Origin: Thermaurantimonas sp046299575
Lineage (GTDB): Bacteria; Bacteroidota; Bacteroidia; Flavobacteriales; Schleiferiaceae
Length of the DNA stretch: 64,000 nucleotides
Direction of reading: 5' to 3'
Assembly: GCF_046299575.1 (NCBI RefSeq)
Contig: NZ_JBKBHX010000001.1
Coordinates: forward strand, 186,001 to 250,000
Below, in pieces: positions 35,004 through 44,293 of the stretch. The translations under genes and the position numbers were made by a program. Below the pieces are notes generated by a model. That model saw nothing but the letters and a program-made list of their open reading frames with translations. It had not been told where the DNA came from and made no database searches. How positions within the stretch are numbered: position 1 is the stretch's first letter; each line of letters starts with the position of its first letter.

Positions 35004-37162
35004 GTATTAGAAGCAGGGGTATCCTCTGACGACGTTTTCTGTTTCGCAGCTTTTTTCTTTTTGGTAATCAGCGGAATAAATTGATTCCGATCGAGTATGG
35101 CCACCATATTGCCAAGTCTGATATGGTATTTGTCTTTTTTCACATCAACGAGTTGACCGATGAGGTTGTTTTCGAGTAGCTTTACCTGATCTCCCACATT
35201 TACCGGGGTATTGAGTAGTCTTTTTAGATTTTTTGACTTAGTTTCAGCCTTTACAGTTGCCTCAGCTTCTCGTTTCTTAGCGTTCTCAGCAGCCTTTTCC
35301 TGCAGGAGTCGCCAGAATTTCTGGCTAATAATTTTTTTATTGGCCGATGTTGGATTTTGCTCCCACATATTTACCAATTGACTAAAACGACTGCCCCACA
35401 TCAATTTTTCACTCTGCCGGCGGTTTATTTCGCTTTGTTTTTCGAGTTTTTCTTCCAGGCGTCGGATTTTCTTCTCTTGTGTTTCTTTTAGCTTTGAAAG
35501 CTCTTCGAGTCGTTTTTCCAATTGTTTGGTTTGTAACTCAAGGTTTTGCTTCTCTTGCTGAATACTCACCAAAAGGCGGTCAACCTCGACAGTCGAATTT
35601 TCGAGTTTCTCTTTAGCGCGATCAATAATTTCTCGAGGAATACCAACATTCTGAGCTACTTCGAAGGTGTAAGAACTGCCCGGTGCCCCAATGTGTAGCT
35701 GATAAAGCGGCTGAAGAGTTTCTCTGTCAAATTGCATGGAGGCATTTTGCACATTCGAAAGTTGAGCAGCTAAGGCCTTTATTTTGTTAAAGTGAGTAGT
35801 AATTACTCCTAAAGCACCTGATTTCTGAATTTCTTCCAAGAAAACCATTGCAATAGCTGATCCTAACTCGGGGTCGCTGCCGCTGCCAAATTCATCAATA
35901 AGGATGAGCGACTTTTTGCCCATCCTACGAAGTATGTGCTTCATTTTATTCAGGCGCGAGCTGTATGTAGAGAGTTCATTTTCAATGCTCTGTGCATCGC
36001 CTATATCGCCAAAGATACTATGTATCAAACCGAAACTACTTTCTGGAGCCACTGGTATTGGTATGCCACTCTGAAGCATGAGTACCAGCAGACCTACGGT
36101 TTTCATGGCTACCGATTTTCCACCGGCATTTGGTCCGGAAATTACCATTACCCGATGGTGGCGGTTGAGCTCAATGGTGAGAGGTATAGTAGGCTTATTT
36201 CGTTGTCTGTTGTGCAGCAAGAGAGCCGGGTTGTATCCGTTAACAATTTTTATTACAGAGGGTGACTCCATCACTTGAGGGACACATCCTCCTGTTTCGA
36301 TGCCAAATGCAGCGCGGGCTTTCAAGGTATCTAAGTGAACCAGGATTTCCTCCATTTCCGAAAGAACCGGATAAAAGACAGAGAGTTGATAAGTGAGCTC
36401 CGTTAAAATCCGGAGAATTTCGCGCCTTTCGTCGTCAGCCAAGCGCGCTATTTCGTTGTTAATTTCAATCGTTTCAGGCGGCTCTACAAAAACGACCATA
36501 TTTTTTCCGCTGCTGCCATGGAAGATGCCATTTACCTTATTCTTATGGCTGGCGAGTACAGCAAGAACACGCCTGTTCTCGTGCACCGATTCTTTGAAGT
36601 CAGCAAGTATGCCGCTTGACTCTAAGCGATGAACGATTTTATAAAATAATTTATCGCTTTGTTGTCTTTTTCGTTGTAGCTCTTCTCGTATGGAGGCTAG
36701 TAAAGAAGAGGCCGAAGATTTTATATTACCTCTGGGATCAAAGACCTTGTCAATCAATGCTATAATTTGTGGCTCTGGAGGACGTTTCTCTACCAGCTTC
36801 CAGAGCATTGGAGCTAATTCTCTGTTTTGAAATAAAAATTTAAACACATTGTCAAAAGCTTCACTCAGCTGGCGAATTGCCATGAAACCCTTTTCATCCA
36901 CCGTTCCGCTACCGGTTTTCAAAATTTTGAAGGCCCTTGTACAATCTTCGTGGCCAAGTCCCGGAATACCGGAAGTGCGATTTGTGAGGAGCATTACTTC
37001 TTGAACGGCATTGAGCTCAGCATGTAGCTGTTGGTAATCTGTATTGGGTGTAATCTGTCGCAAGGCTTCAGCAGCCTTACTCAGTACACACTTATGGCTG
37101 ATGTATTCAGCTATAGCCTTGTACTCGAGGATATCGGTTAAATTCTTCGGATAGATATACAA
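35000..37162 (-). CDS. MutS2-type ATPase lacking the Smr nuclease domain
   Basis: The 720-residue protein is of the MutS2 type: no mismatch-recognition domain, a core/lever region (about 1-300), then the ABC-type ATPase with GPNAGGKSVAMKT (Walker A, about 345-357), LILIDEFGSGSDPELGSA (Walker B) and TTHFNKIKA. A long coiled coil spans about 505-580, and a KOW-like module sits near the C-terminus (NVGDQVKLLENNLIGQLVDVKKDKYHI). Typical MutS2 ends in an Smr domain of about 75 residues and totals 780-800; here the chain stops with a lysine-rich tail. MutS2 with Smr acts in recombination control or on collided ribosomes; the role of the short form is unclear. Confidence 0.9.
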   Translation of the reverse strand: MYIYPKNLTDILEYKAIAEYISHKCVLSKAAEALRQITPNTDYQQLHAELNAVQEVMLLTNRTSGIPGLGHEDCTRAFKILKTGSGTVDEKGFMAIRQLSEAFDNVFKFLFQNRELAPMLWKLVEKRPPEPQIIALIDKVFDPRGNIKSSASSLLASIREELQRKRQQSDKLFYKIVHRLESSGILADFKESVHENRRVLAVLASHKNKVNGIFHGSSGKNMVVFVEPPETIEINNEIARLADDERREILRILTELTYQLSVFYPVLSEMEEILVHLDTLKARAAFGIETGGCVPQVMESPSVIKIVNGYNPALLLHNRQRNKPTIPLTIELNRHHRVMVISGPNAGGKSVAMKTVGLLVLMLQSGIPIPVAPESSFGLIHSIFGDIGDAQSIENELSTYSSRLNKMKHILRRMGKKSLILIDEFGSGSDPELGSAIAMVFLEEIQKSGALGVITTHFNKIKALAAQLSNVQNASMQFDRETLQPLYQLHIGAPGSSYTFEVAQNVGIPREIIDRAKEKLENSTVEVDRLLVSIQQEKQNLELQTKQLEKRLEELSKLKETQEKKIRRLEEKLEKQSEINRRQSEKLMWGSRFSQLVNMWEQNPTSANKKIISQKFWRLLQEKAAENAKKREAEATVKAETKSKNLKRLLNTPVNVGDQVKLLENNLIGQLVDVKKDKYHIRLGNMVAILDRNQFIPLITKKKKAAKQKTSSEDTPASNT

Positions 37163-37306
37163 TATGGTACGATTGAATTATTTAATTCCTGCAAAGGTGT
37201 ATCAGGATAGAGAATAATTCAATTTTTCCAATTTTTGGAATTTTATATAATTTTTGGAGTTTTTCTATTGTGATAATTGTTATACTTTATTGAATATCAG
37301 CATTTT

Positions 37307-37314
37307 TATTTTTG
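37307..37314 (+). promoter_or_regulatory. TAnnTTTG promoter element for the lipoprotein-LruC unit
   Basis: TATTTTTG matches the -7 consensus and ends 36 nt before ATG 37351. Confidence 0.4.
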
Positions 37315-37350
37315 GCATAATAATTTTTATGACGACTAAAAACAAAAATC

Positions 37351-37749
37351 ATGAGAAAGGTTTTTTTGGTGTTAGGTTTAATATCATTCACCTTGATCAG
37401 TTGTAAAAAAGAAAAGGAAACACTTATTCCTCCTACTCCGACTGAGTTCAAGGATTTAACAGTATCGCCAAATTTCAAATGGAATACTTCTAAAGTTTTT
37501 ACATTGGAATTTGTCGGTGTATCTACCATTGTTCCCGGATCAACAGGGGTTTTAGTCATAACGAGCCTACCCGACAACACCGAGTTACTGAAAGTAAGAC
37601 ACACGATGAAGGATAACAAAAACTTTCAGCTCAACCTGCCGGGACATGTAAAGCGGATACAGGTGCGCTATGGAATCGTAGAAAAAGAAATCAAAATTCA
37701 AGGAAATTCAGCTCAGTTTATACCAATTCCTGAACTATCCGAAGAATAA
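37351..37749 (+). CDS. small lipoprotein paired with LruC protein
   Basis: A 132-residue protein with a lipoprotein signal (VFLVLGLISFTLISC, Cys at about 18) followed by a lysine-rich and Pro-rich linker. The mature part is short and beta-rich, with KDLTVSPNFKWNTSKVFTLEF and KNFQLNLPGHVKRIQVRYG. I recognise no catalytic motif. The LruC-domain gene starts 11 bp downstream; a small lipoprotein next to a secreted LruC protein is, as I recall, common in Bacteroidota, suggesting that the two act together on the cell surface. Confidence 0.72.
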   Translation: MRKVFLVLGLISFTLISCKKEKETLIPPTPTEFKDLTVSPNFKWNTSKVFTLEFVGVSTIVPGSTGVLVITSLPDNTELLKVRHTMKDNKNFQLNLPGHVKRIQVRYGIVEKEIKIQGNSAQFIPIPELSEE

Positions 37750-37760
37750 AATTATAAATC

Positions 37761-39263
37761 ATGAAAGTCATGAAAAAGATATTTTTCATTTCCCTTTTTA
37801 CCTCCCTATTTCAATGGTCGAATGCACAAGTAGTGCTAAATGCTGAGTCTGGTAACCGCAACATCGATGCTGCAAATTGTTGGACATTTGGAGGTGTAAC
37901 TTATACAAACACGTCCATACGCATCAGCGGTAACTGGAGCATGCAATCGGGACAGGCCACATCAAATAGTCCAACTGCTTTCTGGATTAAATCTCCATGG
38001 GTGAGAAACCTTGGCTCCGAATTGTCCATTAAGTTGAGACTCAGTGCAGCCAATGGAACCACTCGTGGCATAATTGTGTCGTATATAAATGTAAATAATC
38101 AAAACACAAGCACATACGAGGGAAGTATTAATCCGTTTTTTACATATGCTTGGCCTACTATAAACACCAATATCGTTCAATTAACCATTCCAGTACCTTC
38201 AGAAATTCAAAACTCACAAGTTCCGATTAAAATCATGATCAGCTTTATTGGTCAGGGAGGAAGTTCTCGAATCATTTCTGATGACATTATAATCCCTGGA
38301 ACATATGCAGCTGATCCAGCAATGGGATGTATACCAAACAACATCATAACCGATACTGATGGAGATGGTGTGGCAGATAACGACGATGCCTTTCCCAATG
38401 ACCCCACACGTGCATTCAGAAATTTTAGCCCAGCAGCTAACACGTTCGGCACTTTTGCCTTCGAAGACCTTTGGCCCGCTCTGGGTGATTACGATTTCAA
38501 CGACCTTGTGGTGGACTATCAAATGGAATATGCCACCAACGCTGAAAATCAGATGGTTGACCTCAAATTCAAACTTTATATTCGCGCTATTGGAGCTTCA
38601 ATTCCATCCGGATTCGGAATTTCATTTGAAAACATACCTGCTAACCGCGTGGCTTCCGTTACTGGTATGAAACTTTTCGAAGGATATATCAACCTCGCTG
38701 CTAACGGTTTAGAGGCAGGCCACAGCAATGCAGTGATCATTCCTTTCGACAATGCCATTAAATGTGTTAACTGGGGAAGTCAGCCGACCTTTAACACAAC
38801 TCCTGGCTATCAACCTGGGACATCAGACACAATCGTAATTACCATACTTTTCAATCAGCCCGTTCCTGTGGCACGTATCCAAATCGGTGGACAAGAACCC
38901 ACTGTAACAACAAAATCTTTCGTAGGCCCACCCACTATTACCGTCAATCCTTTCCTTATAAAAGGAAAAATCCGCGGTCAGGAAATACACCTGCCTGGTA
39001 TGCCACCCACAGTACTTGCTAATCCCCAACTCTTCGGAACCATCGACGACGATACAAAGCCTGCTCAAAGTAGATACTACGTAACAAAAAGCAATCTGCC
39101 CTGGGCAATTCACCTACCAGTTAAATTTGATTATCCGACCGAAAAAACCGATATTTTAAAAGCTTATAAAAAACTTGCAGATTGGGCACAAAGCAATGGT
39201 GAGCTGTTTACCGATTGGTATCTGAACCTCCCGGGATACCGAGACGCCCAACACCTTTTCTGA
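37761..39263 (+). CDS. secreted LruC-domain protein
   Basis: The 500-residue protein has a signal peptide (KKIFFISLFTSLFQWSNAQ), an N-terminal beta-sandwich-like region (about 25-185), a calcium-binding type-3-like repeat DTDGDGVADNDDAFPNDP (about 198-215), and then the LruC/DUF4842 domain, opening with AFEDLWPALGDYDFNDLVVDY and including GFGISFENI. The family is named for a Leptospira protein, and its function in Bacteroidota is unknown. No T9SS sorting module is evident at the C-terminus. It is paired with a lipoprotein gene and followed by a strong terminator. The start may be ATG 37761 or 37770. Confidence 0.83.
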   Translation: MKVMKKIFFISLFTSLFQWSNAQVVLNAESGNRNIDAANCWTFGGVTYTNTSIRISGNWSMQSGQATSNSPTAFWIKSPWVRNLGSELSIKLRLSAANGTTRGIIVSYINVNNQNTSTYEGSINPFFTYAWPTINTNIVQLTIPVPSEIQNSQVPIKIMISFIGQGGSSRIISDDIIIPGTYAADPAMGCIPNNIITDTDGDGVADNDDAFPNDPTRAFRNFSPAANTFGTFAFEDLWPALGDYDFNDLVVDYQMEYATNAENQMVDLKFKLYIRAIGASIPSGFGISFENIPANRVASVTGMKLFEGYINLAANGLEAGHSNAVIIPFDNAIKCVNWGSQPTFNTTPGYQPGTSDTIVITILFNQPVPVARIQIGGQEPTVTTKSFVGPPTITVNPFLIKGKIRGQEIHLPGMPPTVLANPQLFGTIDDDTKPAQSRYYVTKSNLPWAIHLPVKFDYPTEKTDILKAYKKLADWAQSNGELFTDWYLNLPGYRDAQHLF

Positions 39264-39287
39264 TTCAAAAATCTTACTGTAAGTTTC

Positions 39288-39320
39288 AAAAAGCCGCTTT
39301 TTTTGAGCGGCTTTTTCTTT
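39288..39320 (+). terminator. intrinsic terminator after the LruC gene
   Basis: An 11-bp perfect stem, aaaaagccgct (39288-39298) with agcggcttttt (39306-39316), followed by more T. It sits 24 bp after the stop codon and 50 bp before the promoter of the next gene. Confidence 0.85.
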
Positions 39321-39365
39321 TTCTTGTAAGTTTAGTAATAATTATTTAACGTTTAAATTTCCTGC

Positions 39366-39373
39366 TATATTTG
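39366..39373 (+). promoter_or_regulatory. TAnnTTTG promoter element for the M36 protease gene
   Basis: TATATTTG matches the -7 consensus and ends 15 nt before ATG 39389. It overlaps the TTG at 39371 that opens the longer frame, which argues for the ATG start. Confidence 0.4.
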
Positions 39374-39388
39374 AAAAAATTAATTTGC

Positions 39389-41977
39389 ATGAAAATGACT
39401 ATTCGGTTTTTAAGTCTAATAGTTACAACTTGTTTTGGGCTGATAATCAATGCACAAAACAATGTTCCAAATGCCAGCACAGTAAGAGATTTTCTGATAA
39501 ATCAGAAAATTCATACAGAAAAAGACCTGGAAGAACTGCGGATTTCATCATACCACAGCGACGCAAAAACGGGACTTACCTATGTGTATTGGGAGCAGAT
39601 GTATCAAGGCATACCTATTTTTAATGGCGTAATATCTACTGCATATACCAAAGACGGGAAAATACGAGTAGCAAACTCAAATGCTGTTACCAACCTAAGC
39701 AAAAAAGTTAAACGTATTCATTCTCATCTAATTGCACCTGAAGCTGCCCTTCGTGCCGCCTTGGATCATTTGGGAATCGATAAACCCGCCCCATCCATTC
39801 TCTCAAGACAAGAAAAAAATCTGGTAATAGAATTTGATAATCAGGGAATTAGCCAGGAGAAGTTACTTGCCGAAAAGTATTGGCTCGATGCAGTCGACCA
39901 ACTTATACCAGTTTGGAATATCGTAATACAGCCTAGTGGTTCATCTGACTGGTGGAACATCCGCATTAATGCTATTAATGGAAAATTCATTGAAAAAAAC
40001 AACTGGACTGCCGAATGCCAGACGACTGAAACCTCCGATCGCATTCTTTCTTTTGGTTTTCAAAACATTAAACCCGTATTAAAAAGCTCGCCTAAAAAAG
40101 GAGCTCTTACAGGTGCAACGTATAATGTTTTTGGGTTGCCCTATGAAAGTCCTAATCACGGCCCTCGCACTCTCATTACAGATCCGCACGATAGTATGGC
40201 ATCGCCTTACGGCTGGCATACGCGCAACACTACAAATCTTAAAGAGTTTACCATCACTCGAGGCAACAACGTACACGCCTATGAAGACCAAGCAAATGCC
40301 AATACGCCCGGGTTTAGCCCAAATGGTGGTGATAGCCTCTATTTCGACTTTCCTGTGAATTTTACAGCCCCTGCCATTCAAAGTATGCCTGCAGCGGTGA
40401 CTAACCTGTTTTACATGAACAACATCGCTCACGACGTTTTTTATCAATACGGATTCACAGAAGCTGCAGGCAATTTTCAGGTCAACAATTACGGACGTGG
40501 AGGTATTGGCAATGACGATGTGCGCGCCGAAGCAATGGATGGTGGTGGCACGAGCAATGCCAACTTCTCTACTCCGCCCGACGGACAGCGCCCCAGAATG
40601 CAAATGTATCTCTGGCCACAGACTTCGCAGTCGTCTTCCGGTCTAAGAGTAGATTCACCAGTAGTGGCCAACTATCCACTCGTTCCTGCCAGCATCGGCC
40701 CGCAGCTTAGCACGAATCCTGTTTCAGGCCAGTTGGTGCTTATGAACGATGGCAGCGCCGATCCCACACTTGGCTGCCAAAACACCCAACAAAACCTGCA
40801 AGGAAAAATCGTACTTATCGATCGGGGTACCTGCACATTCGCAAACAAAATACTCAATGCTCAGCAGGCAGGAGCTATAGGTGTAATTGTCGCTAACAAT
40901 GTATCCGGAAACCCTATTGCAATGGGTGGTACGGGAACAGGGATAAACATTCCTTCCGGAATGACAACACAAGGTGCCGGAAACATTCTGAAACAGTTGC
41001 TCACTCAATACCCGGCCGTGTATGTATCGCTACGCGACAGTTCTATATCATTTGACTCCTCATTCGACAATGGCGTCGTACTACACGAATACGGACACGG
41101 AATTTCCACACGCCTGACCGGTGGAGCTTCAAATAGCAACTGCCTTAGCAATCAAGAGCAAGCCGGCGAAGGATGGAGCGACCTGTTTGGTCTGTTTTTT
41201 ACTACCACCAGCTCTAATACATCAACTCAGCGAAGAGGTATAAGTACATTCTTAATCGGTCAAAACACCAACGGTCAAGGCATTAGGCAAGCGCCCTACT
41301 CTACCTCAACATCACAAAACAACCTGACCTACGACAACATTAAAACCGCATCAATACCTCATGGTATAGGTACCGTATGGGCTACAATGGTCTGGGAAAT
41401 GTTCTGGAATCTGGTAGATATACATGGCTTCGACAATGATTTATACTATGGCAATGGTGGTAACAATATCGCTTTCAGACTGGTGATGGAAGGTCTGAAA
41501 CTGCAGAAGTGTAACCCTGGTTTTGTTGATTCACGCGACGCCATACTACAGGCCGATACGCTACTATACAACGGTCAGAACTCTTGCGCTATATGGGCTG
41601 CTTTTGCCAAGCGCGGTCTAGGTTTCAGTGCAAATCAAGGACAGGCAACAAGCCGTAGTGATGGCACTCAGGCTTTCGACACTCATCCCAATTGTTTGGT
41701 AAGTGTAAGTGAAAACACGCCTTCAAAGCCACAACCTGCCCTGTATCCAAACCCGGCTAAAGATTTCATCTTCATAGACTTGCCCGAGTTCGAAGGAAGA
41801 ATAAAAGTGCGCATGATAGATTTAACCGGAAAATTGGTATTAGATGATCAAATTGACTTACAAGCAGGCAATCGCATCTTTGTACCTCTACATCAGTATC
41901 CCGTAGGAATTTATGTCTTGGAGGTTTCCGACGCCTTCGGTCATCAGTGGCATAGCAAGGTTACTATACGTCGATAA
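39389..41977 (+). CDS. secreted M36 (fungalysin-type) metalloprotease with PA domain and T9SS sorting domain
   Basis: The 862-residue protein has a signal peptide (residues about 1-22, ending INAQ), an FTP-like propeptide (about 25-200), and an M36 zinc protease with VVLHEYGHGISTRL (HExxH) and the third ligand in GEGWSDLFG. A PA domain is inserted before the active site (about 420-550: LQGKIVLIDRGTCTFANK, AGAIGVIVANN). A C-terminal type A sorting module (PALYPNPAKDFIFIDL, then LTGKLV and YPVGIYVLEV) directs export by the type IX system. It should be a secreted or cell-surface endopeptidase. It stands alone between two terminators. Confidence 0.93.
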   Translation: MKMTIRFLSLIVTTCFGLIINAQNNVPNASTVRDFLINQKIHTEKDLEELRISSYHSDAKTGLTYVYWEQMYQGIPIFNGVISTAYTKDGKIRVANSNAVTNLSKKVKRIHSHLIAPEAALRAALDHLGIDKPAPSILSRQEKNLVIEFDNQGISQEKLLAEKYWLDAVDQLIPVWNIVIQPSGSSDWWNIRINAINGKFIEKNNWTAECQTTETSDRILSFGFQNIKPVLKSSPKKGALTGATYNVFGLPYESPNHGPRTLITDPHDSMASPYGWHTRNTTNLKEFTITRGNNVHAYEDQANANTPGFSPNGGDSLYFDFPVNFTAPAIQSMPAAVTNLFYMNNIAHDVFYQYGFTEAAGNFQVNNYGRGGIGNDDVRAEAMDGGGTSNANFSTPPDGQRPRMQMYLWPQTSQSSSGLRVDSPVVANYPLVPASIGPQLSTNPVSGQLVLMNDGSADPTLGCQNTQQNLQGKIVLIDRGTCTFANKILNAQQAGAIGVIVANNVSGNPIAMGGTGTGINIPSGMTTQGAGNILKQLLTQYPAVYVSLRDSSISFDSSFDNGVVLHEYGHGISTRLTGGASNSNCLSNQEQAGEGWSDLFGLFFTTTSSNTSTQRRGISTFLIGQNTNGQGIRQAPYSTSTSQNNLTYDNIKTASIPHGIGTVWATMVWEMFWNLVDIHGFDNDLYYGNGGNNIAFRLVMEGLKLQKCNPGFVDSRDAILQADTLLYNGQNSCAIWAAFAKRGLGFSANQGQATSRSDGTQAFDTHPNCLVSVSENTPSKPQPALYPNPAKDFIFIDLPEFEGRIKVRMIDLTGKLVLDDQIDLQAGNRIFVPLHQYPVGIYVLEVSDAFGHQWHSKVTIRR

Positions 41978-42000
41978 CTTTTAAAAAGAAAAATATCCAT

Positions 42001-42039
42001 ATCCGGATTGAGAAAAGTATGCTCAATCCGGATTTTTTA
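42001..42039 (+). terminator. intrinsic terminator after the M36 protease gene
   Basis: A 12-bp perfect stem, atccggattgag (42001-42012) with ctcaatccggat (42022-42033), followed by six T, 23 bp after the stop codon. Confidence 0.88.
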
Positions 42040-42279
42040 TTAGTAATCCAACGCATGTAAATAAATTAATTTGTATAGCTTGACAAAAAACAATTTATAT
42101 TTCTATCTAATCCACAAATAAGTTTTTTTCGCCAAATCATTTAATATACGTAAATGCTTGATTTAAATTAATTTAGGAAAAAAGAGCTTCTTAATTCAAT
42201 AAATTTTAATACAAACAGGTGTTTTTTTATTCGTTGAAAATCAATTAGAATTGCACCTAGAAAAGGATATTTTTTTGAC
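42040..42279. other. AT-rich intergenic region
   Basis: Together with the terminator just upstream this makes a 302-bp stretch without a gene. It is very AT-rich and must hold the promoter of the gene at 42280, but I found no exact -7 match; TATTTTTTTG just before the start is the nearest. No RNA gene or repeat is visible. Confidence 0.3.
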
Positions 42280-42639
42280 ATGAGTACCATCGACTTTTTA
42301 TTTAATAAAATTTATACAGCCGAGGGATTGATCCGCACTGTTAACATTCAAACTTTCTTAGGCAATAAAGTAGCGTTGGTAAATGGTTTTCCGCATTCAC
42401 CTACTTTCGAAAACATCATTCGCCTTGTTACACTTTCTGAAGACTGCGCTACACGAGTGCTTGTCTATCCCTTTGACTATTCAGAAGGTGAGCCTGTACC
42501 CGGATTTGCCCTTACGCTGGCAGCTCTATACCCGGTCGATGGTATAGCACTTATCAATGAATCTGACTGGGATGAGGTGATAAATCAACTTTCACCGAAG
42601 TGTAAAATGATTGACTTTGAGTCTGATGGCCAAGATTAA
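42280..42639 (+). CDS. hypothetical cytoplasmic protein upstream of radA
   Basis: A 119-residue protein that I do not recognise. It has no signal peptide or membrane helix. It contains LFNKIYTAEGLIRTVNIQTF, LVNGFPHSPTFENIIRLV and an acidic C-terminus (IDFESDGQD), with one central hydrophobic patch (GFALTLAALYPVDGIALI). It overlaps the start of radA by 14 bp, so the two are likely translationally coupled. Possibly a lineage-specific helper gene. Confidence 0.62.
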   Translation: MSTIDFLFNKIYTAEGLIRTVNIQTFLGNKVALVNGFPHSPTFENIIRLVTLSEDCATRVLVYPFDYSEGEPVPGFALTLAALYPVDGIALINESDWDEVINQLSPKCKMIDFESDGQD

Positions 42640-43990
42640 AACGGCTTTTGTATGCCAAAGCTGCGGCAGCGTGCATTCTAAGTGGATGGGCAAATGCACA
42701 GCTTGTGGTGAATGGAATACACTCGTAGAGGAAGTTTTACAGCCAGAAAAAAAAATGCCTGCATGGGGTGGAATTCGCCACACATCTACGATTCCCAATT
42801 CTGCGGTAGAACTAAAAAACATTGAACAAAGGGATGAGATTCGCTTGCCTTCGGGCGATGTTGAGCTCGATCGCGTATTAGGTGGCGGAATTGTTCCCGG
42901 CTCACTGGTACTGGTAGGCGGTGAACCTGGCATAGGCAAATCTACGCTAATGCTGCAAGTGGCACTCCGACAACGAGAAATCAAAGTGCTCTACGTGAGT
43001 GGCGAAGAGAGTCCTCATCAAATCAGGATGCGTGCCGAACGTATAGCTGGCGGCAGTGGAGAGTGTCTGATTTTATCAGAAACAGCTGTAGGCAGAATAT
43101 TCGATGAAATACGTAGAATTCAACCTGATATTGTGGTTGTTGATTCCATTCAAACCCTCTACTCCGAAGCTCTGGATTCCGCACCTGGAAGTGTGAGTCA
43201 AATTAGGGAATCAGCTACCGAGTTTATGCGCTATGCTAAGAGCAATGATGTGCCGGTATTTCTGATAGGACACATTACCAAAGATGGACAAATTGCTGGT
43301 CCTAAAGTGCTCGAACACATGGTAGATGTGGTGCTCCAATTCGAAGGCGACAGAAATCACTTTTTCAGAATCCTTAGAGCCCAGAAAAATCGATTTGGTT
43401 CTACCTCTGAAATAGGCATCTACGAAATGAAATCGGGTGGGCTCGAAGCAGTGAACAATCCATCAGATGTGCTGCTCTCGGCCGATCGGGAATCGCTGAG
43501 TGGAAATACTGTATGTATGACTCTCGAAGGCGTAAGGCCTCTGCCCGTTGAAGTACAGGCATTGGTGAGCTCAGCCGTGTATGGCACTCCACAGCGCAGC
43601 GCAACAGGTTTTGATGTACGCCGGTTGAATATGCTGCTTGCTGTATTAGAAAAGCGTTGTGGCTTTAGACTCGGTCAAAAGGACGTGTTTCTCAACATTG
43701 CAGGAGGTATAAGGGTTGACGACCCTGCCCTCGATGCCAGTATAGTGGCCAGTATTCTCAGCTCTAACGAAGATGTAGCTTTATTGCCTACCCTCTGCTT
43801 TGCTGCTGAAGTGGGCCTTTCTGGCGAGGTGCGTCCGGTAAGTCGCATCGAAACGCGCATTGCTGAAGCCGAACGATTGGGTTTTACTGAAATGGTGGTT
43901 TCTAAATACAATAAAATTAGTACTCATCCAGAAAACATCAGGCTGATACCCGTTAGCCGTGTCGATGAATTGTACAGAAAACTCTTTTAA
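42626..43990 (+). CDS. radA: DNA repair protein RadA
   Basis: RadA is a RecA-like helicase that promotes branch migration in recombinational repair. The 454-residue protein has the N-terminal C4 zinc finger (CQSCG...CTACGEWNTL), a RecA-type ATPase with GGEPGIGKSTLML (Walker A), the family KNRFG motif in RAQKNRFGSTSEIG, and a C-terminal Lon-protease-like domain with LNIAGGIRVDDPALD. ATG 42626 gives the usual MAKIKTAFVC start; the frame extends five codons upstream. A weak hairpin (agcgat/atcgct, 44027-44047, then tttt) may terminate it. Confidence 0.95.
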   Translation: MAKIKTAFVCQSCGSVHSKWMGKCTACGEWNTLVEEVLQPEKKMPAWGGIRHTSTIPNSAVELKNIEQRDEIRLPSGDVELDRVLGGGIVPGSLVLVGGEPGIGKSTLMLQVALRQREIKVLYVSGEESPHQIRMRAERIAGGSGECLILSETAVGRIFDEIRRIQPDIVVVDSIQTLYSEALDSAPGSVSQIRESATEFMRYAKSNDVPVFLIGHITKDGQIAGPKVLEHMVDVVLQFEGDRNHFFRILRAQKNRFGSTSEIGIYEMKSGGLEAVNNPSDVLLSADRESLSGNTVCMTLEGVRPLPVEVQALVSSAVYGTPQRSATGFDVRRLNMLLAVLEKRCGFRLGQKDVFLNIAGGIRVDDPALDASIVASILSSNEDVALLPTLCFAAEVGLSGEVRPVSRIETRIAEAERLGFTEMVVSKYNKISTHPENIRLIPVSRVDELYRKLF

Positions 43991-44050
43991 AATAAATCAA
44001 AGAGGTTTCAAACAAAAAAAGGTTACAGCGATACATTTTAGATCGCTTTT

Positions 44051-44090
44051 AAAAACAAAGAAGGCCGCTCCGACCGAAGTCTGAGCAGCC
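44051..44090 (-). terminator. intrinsic terminator of the rpmB-rpmG-DUF4295 operon with a cUUCGg tetraloop
   Basis: On the minus strand a 12-pair stem (one G-U and one A-G mismatch) closes on C-TTCG-G and is followed by TTCTTTGTTTTT. The stem occupies 44063-44090, 29 bp downstream of the DUF4295 stop. The cUUCGg loop is an exceptionally stable RNA tetraloop. Confidence 0.82.
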
Positions 44091-44119
44091 ACTCTCTGCC
44101 ATGAAAACAACTCTACTCT

Positions 44120-44281
44120 TTATATTTTACCTTTCAGGTAATCGTTCACAAGTTCTTTTTCCATTATCTTCTCTTCGAAGGTATAAGCACCTGTTTTTTC
44201 GCTTTTGATCATGCGAATCACTTTAGTATATGCTTTTGTAGCACCTTCTTTCTTAAGGGTAGCAACTACTTTCTTAGCCAT
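44120..44281 (-). CDS. DUF4295 family small basic protein
   Basis: A 53-residue lysine-rich protein from ATG 44281: MAKKVVATLKKEGATKAYTK, then VIRMIKSEKTGAYTF and EEKIMEKELVNDYL. It matches the DUF4295 family, a short protein found next to rpmG in Bacteroidota and thought to be associated with the ribosome. It lies 12 bp after rpmG on the same strand. In many Bacteroidota ftsY follows it; here a terminator and the convergent radA gene follow instead. Confidence 0.85.
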   Translation of the reverse strand: MAKKVVATLKKEGATKAYTKVIRMIKSEKTGAYTFEEKIMEKELVNDYLKGKI

Positions 44282-44293
44282 TTTGCCTCAGTA

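Noticed and set aside
40079..40603. A 174-codon minus-strand frame inside the M36 protease gene
   Set aside because: It is antisense to conserved protease sequence and has no start context or protein-like features.
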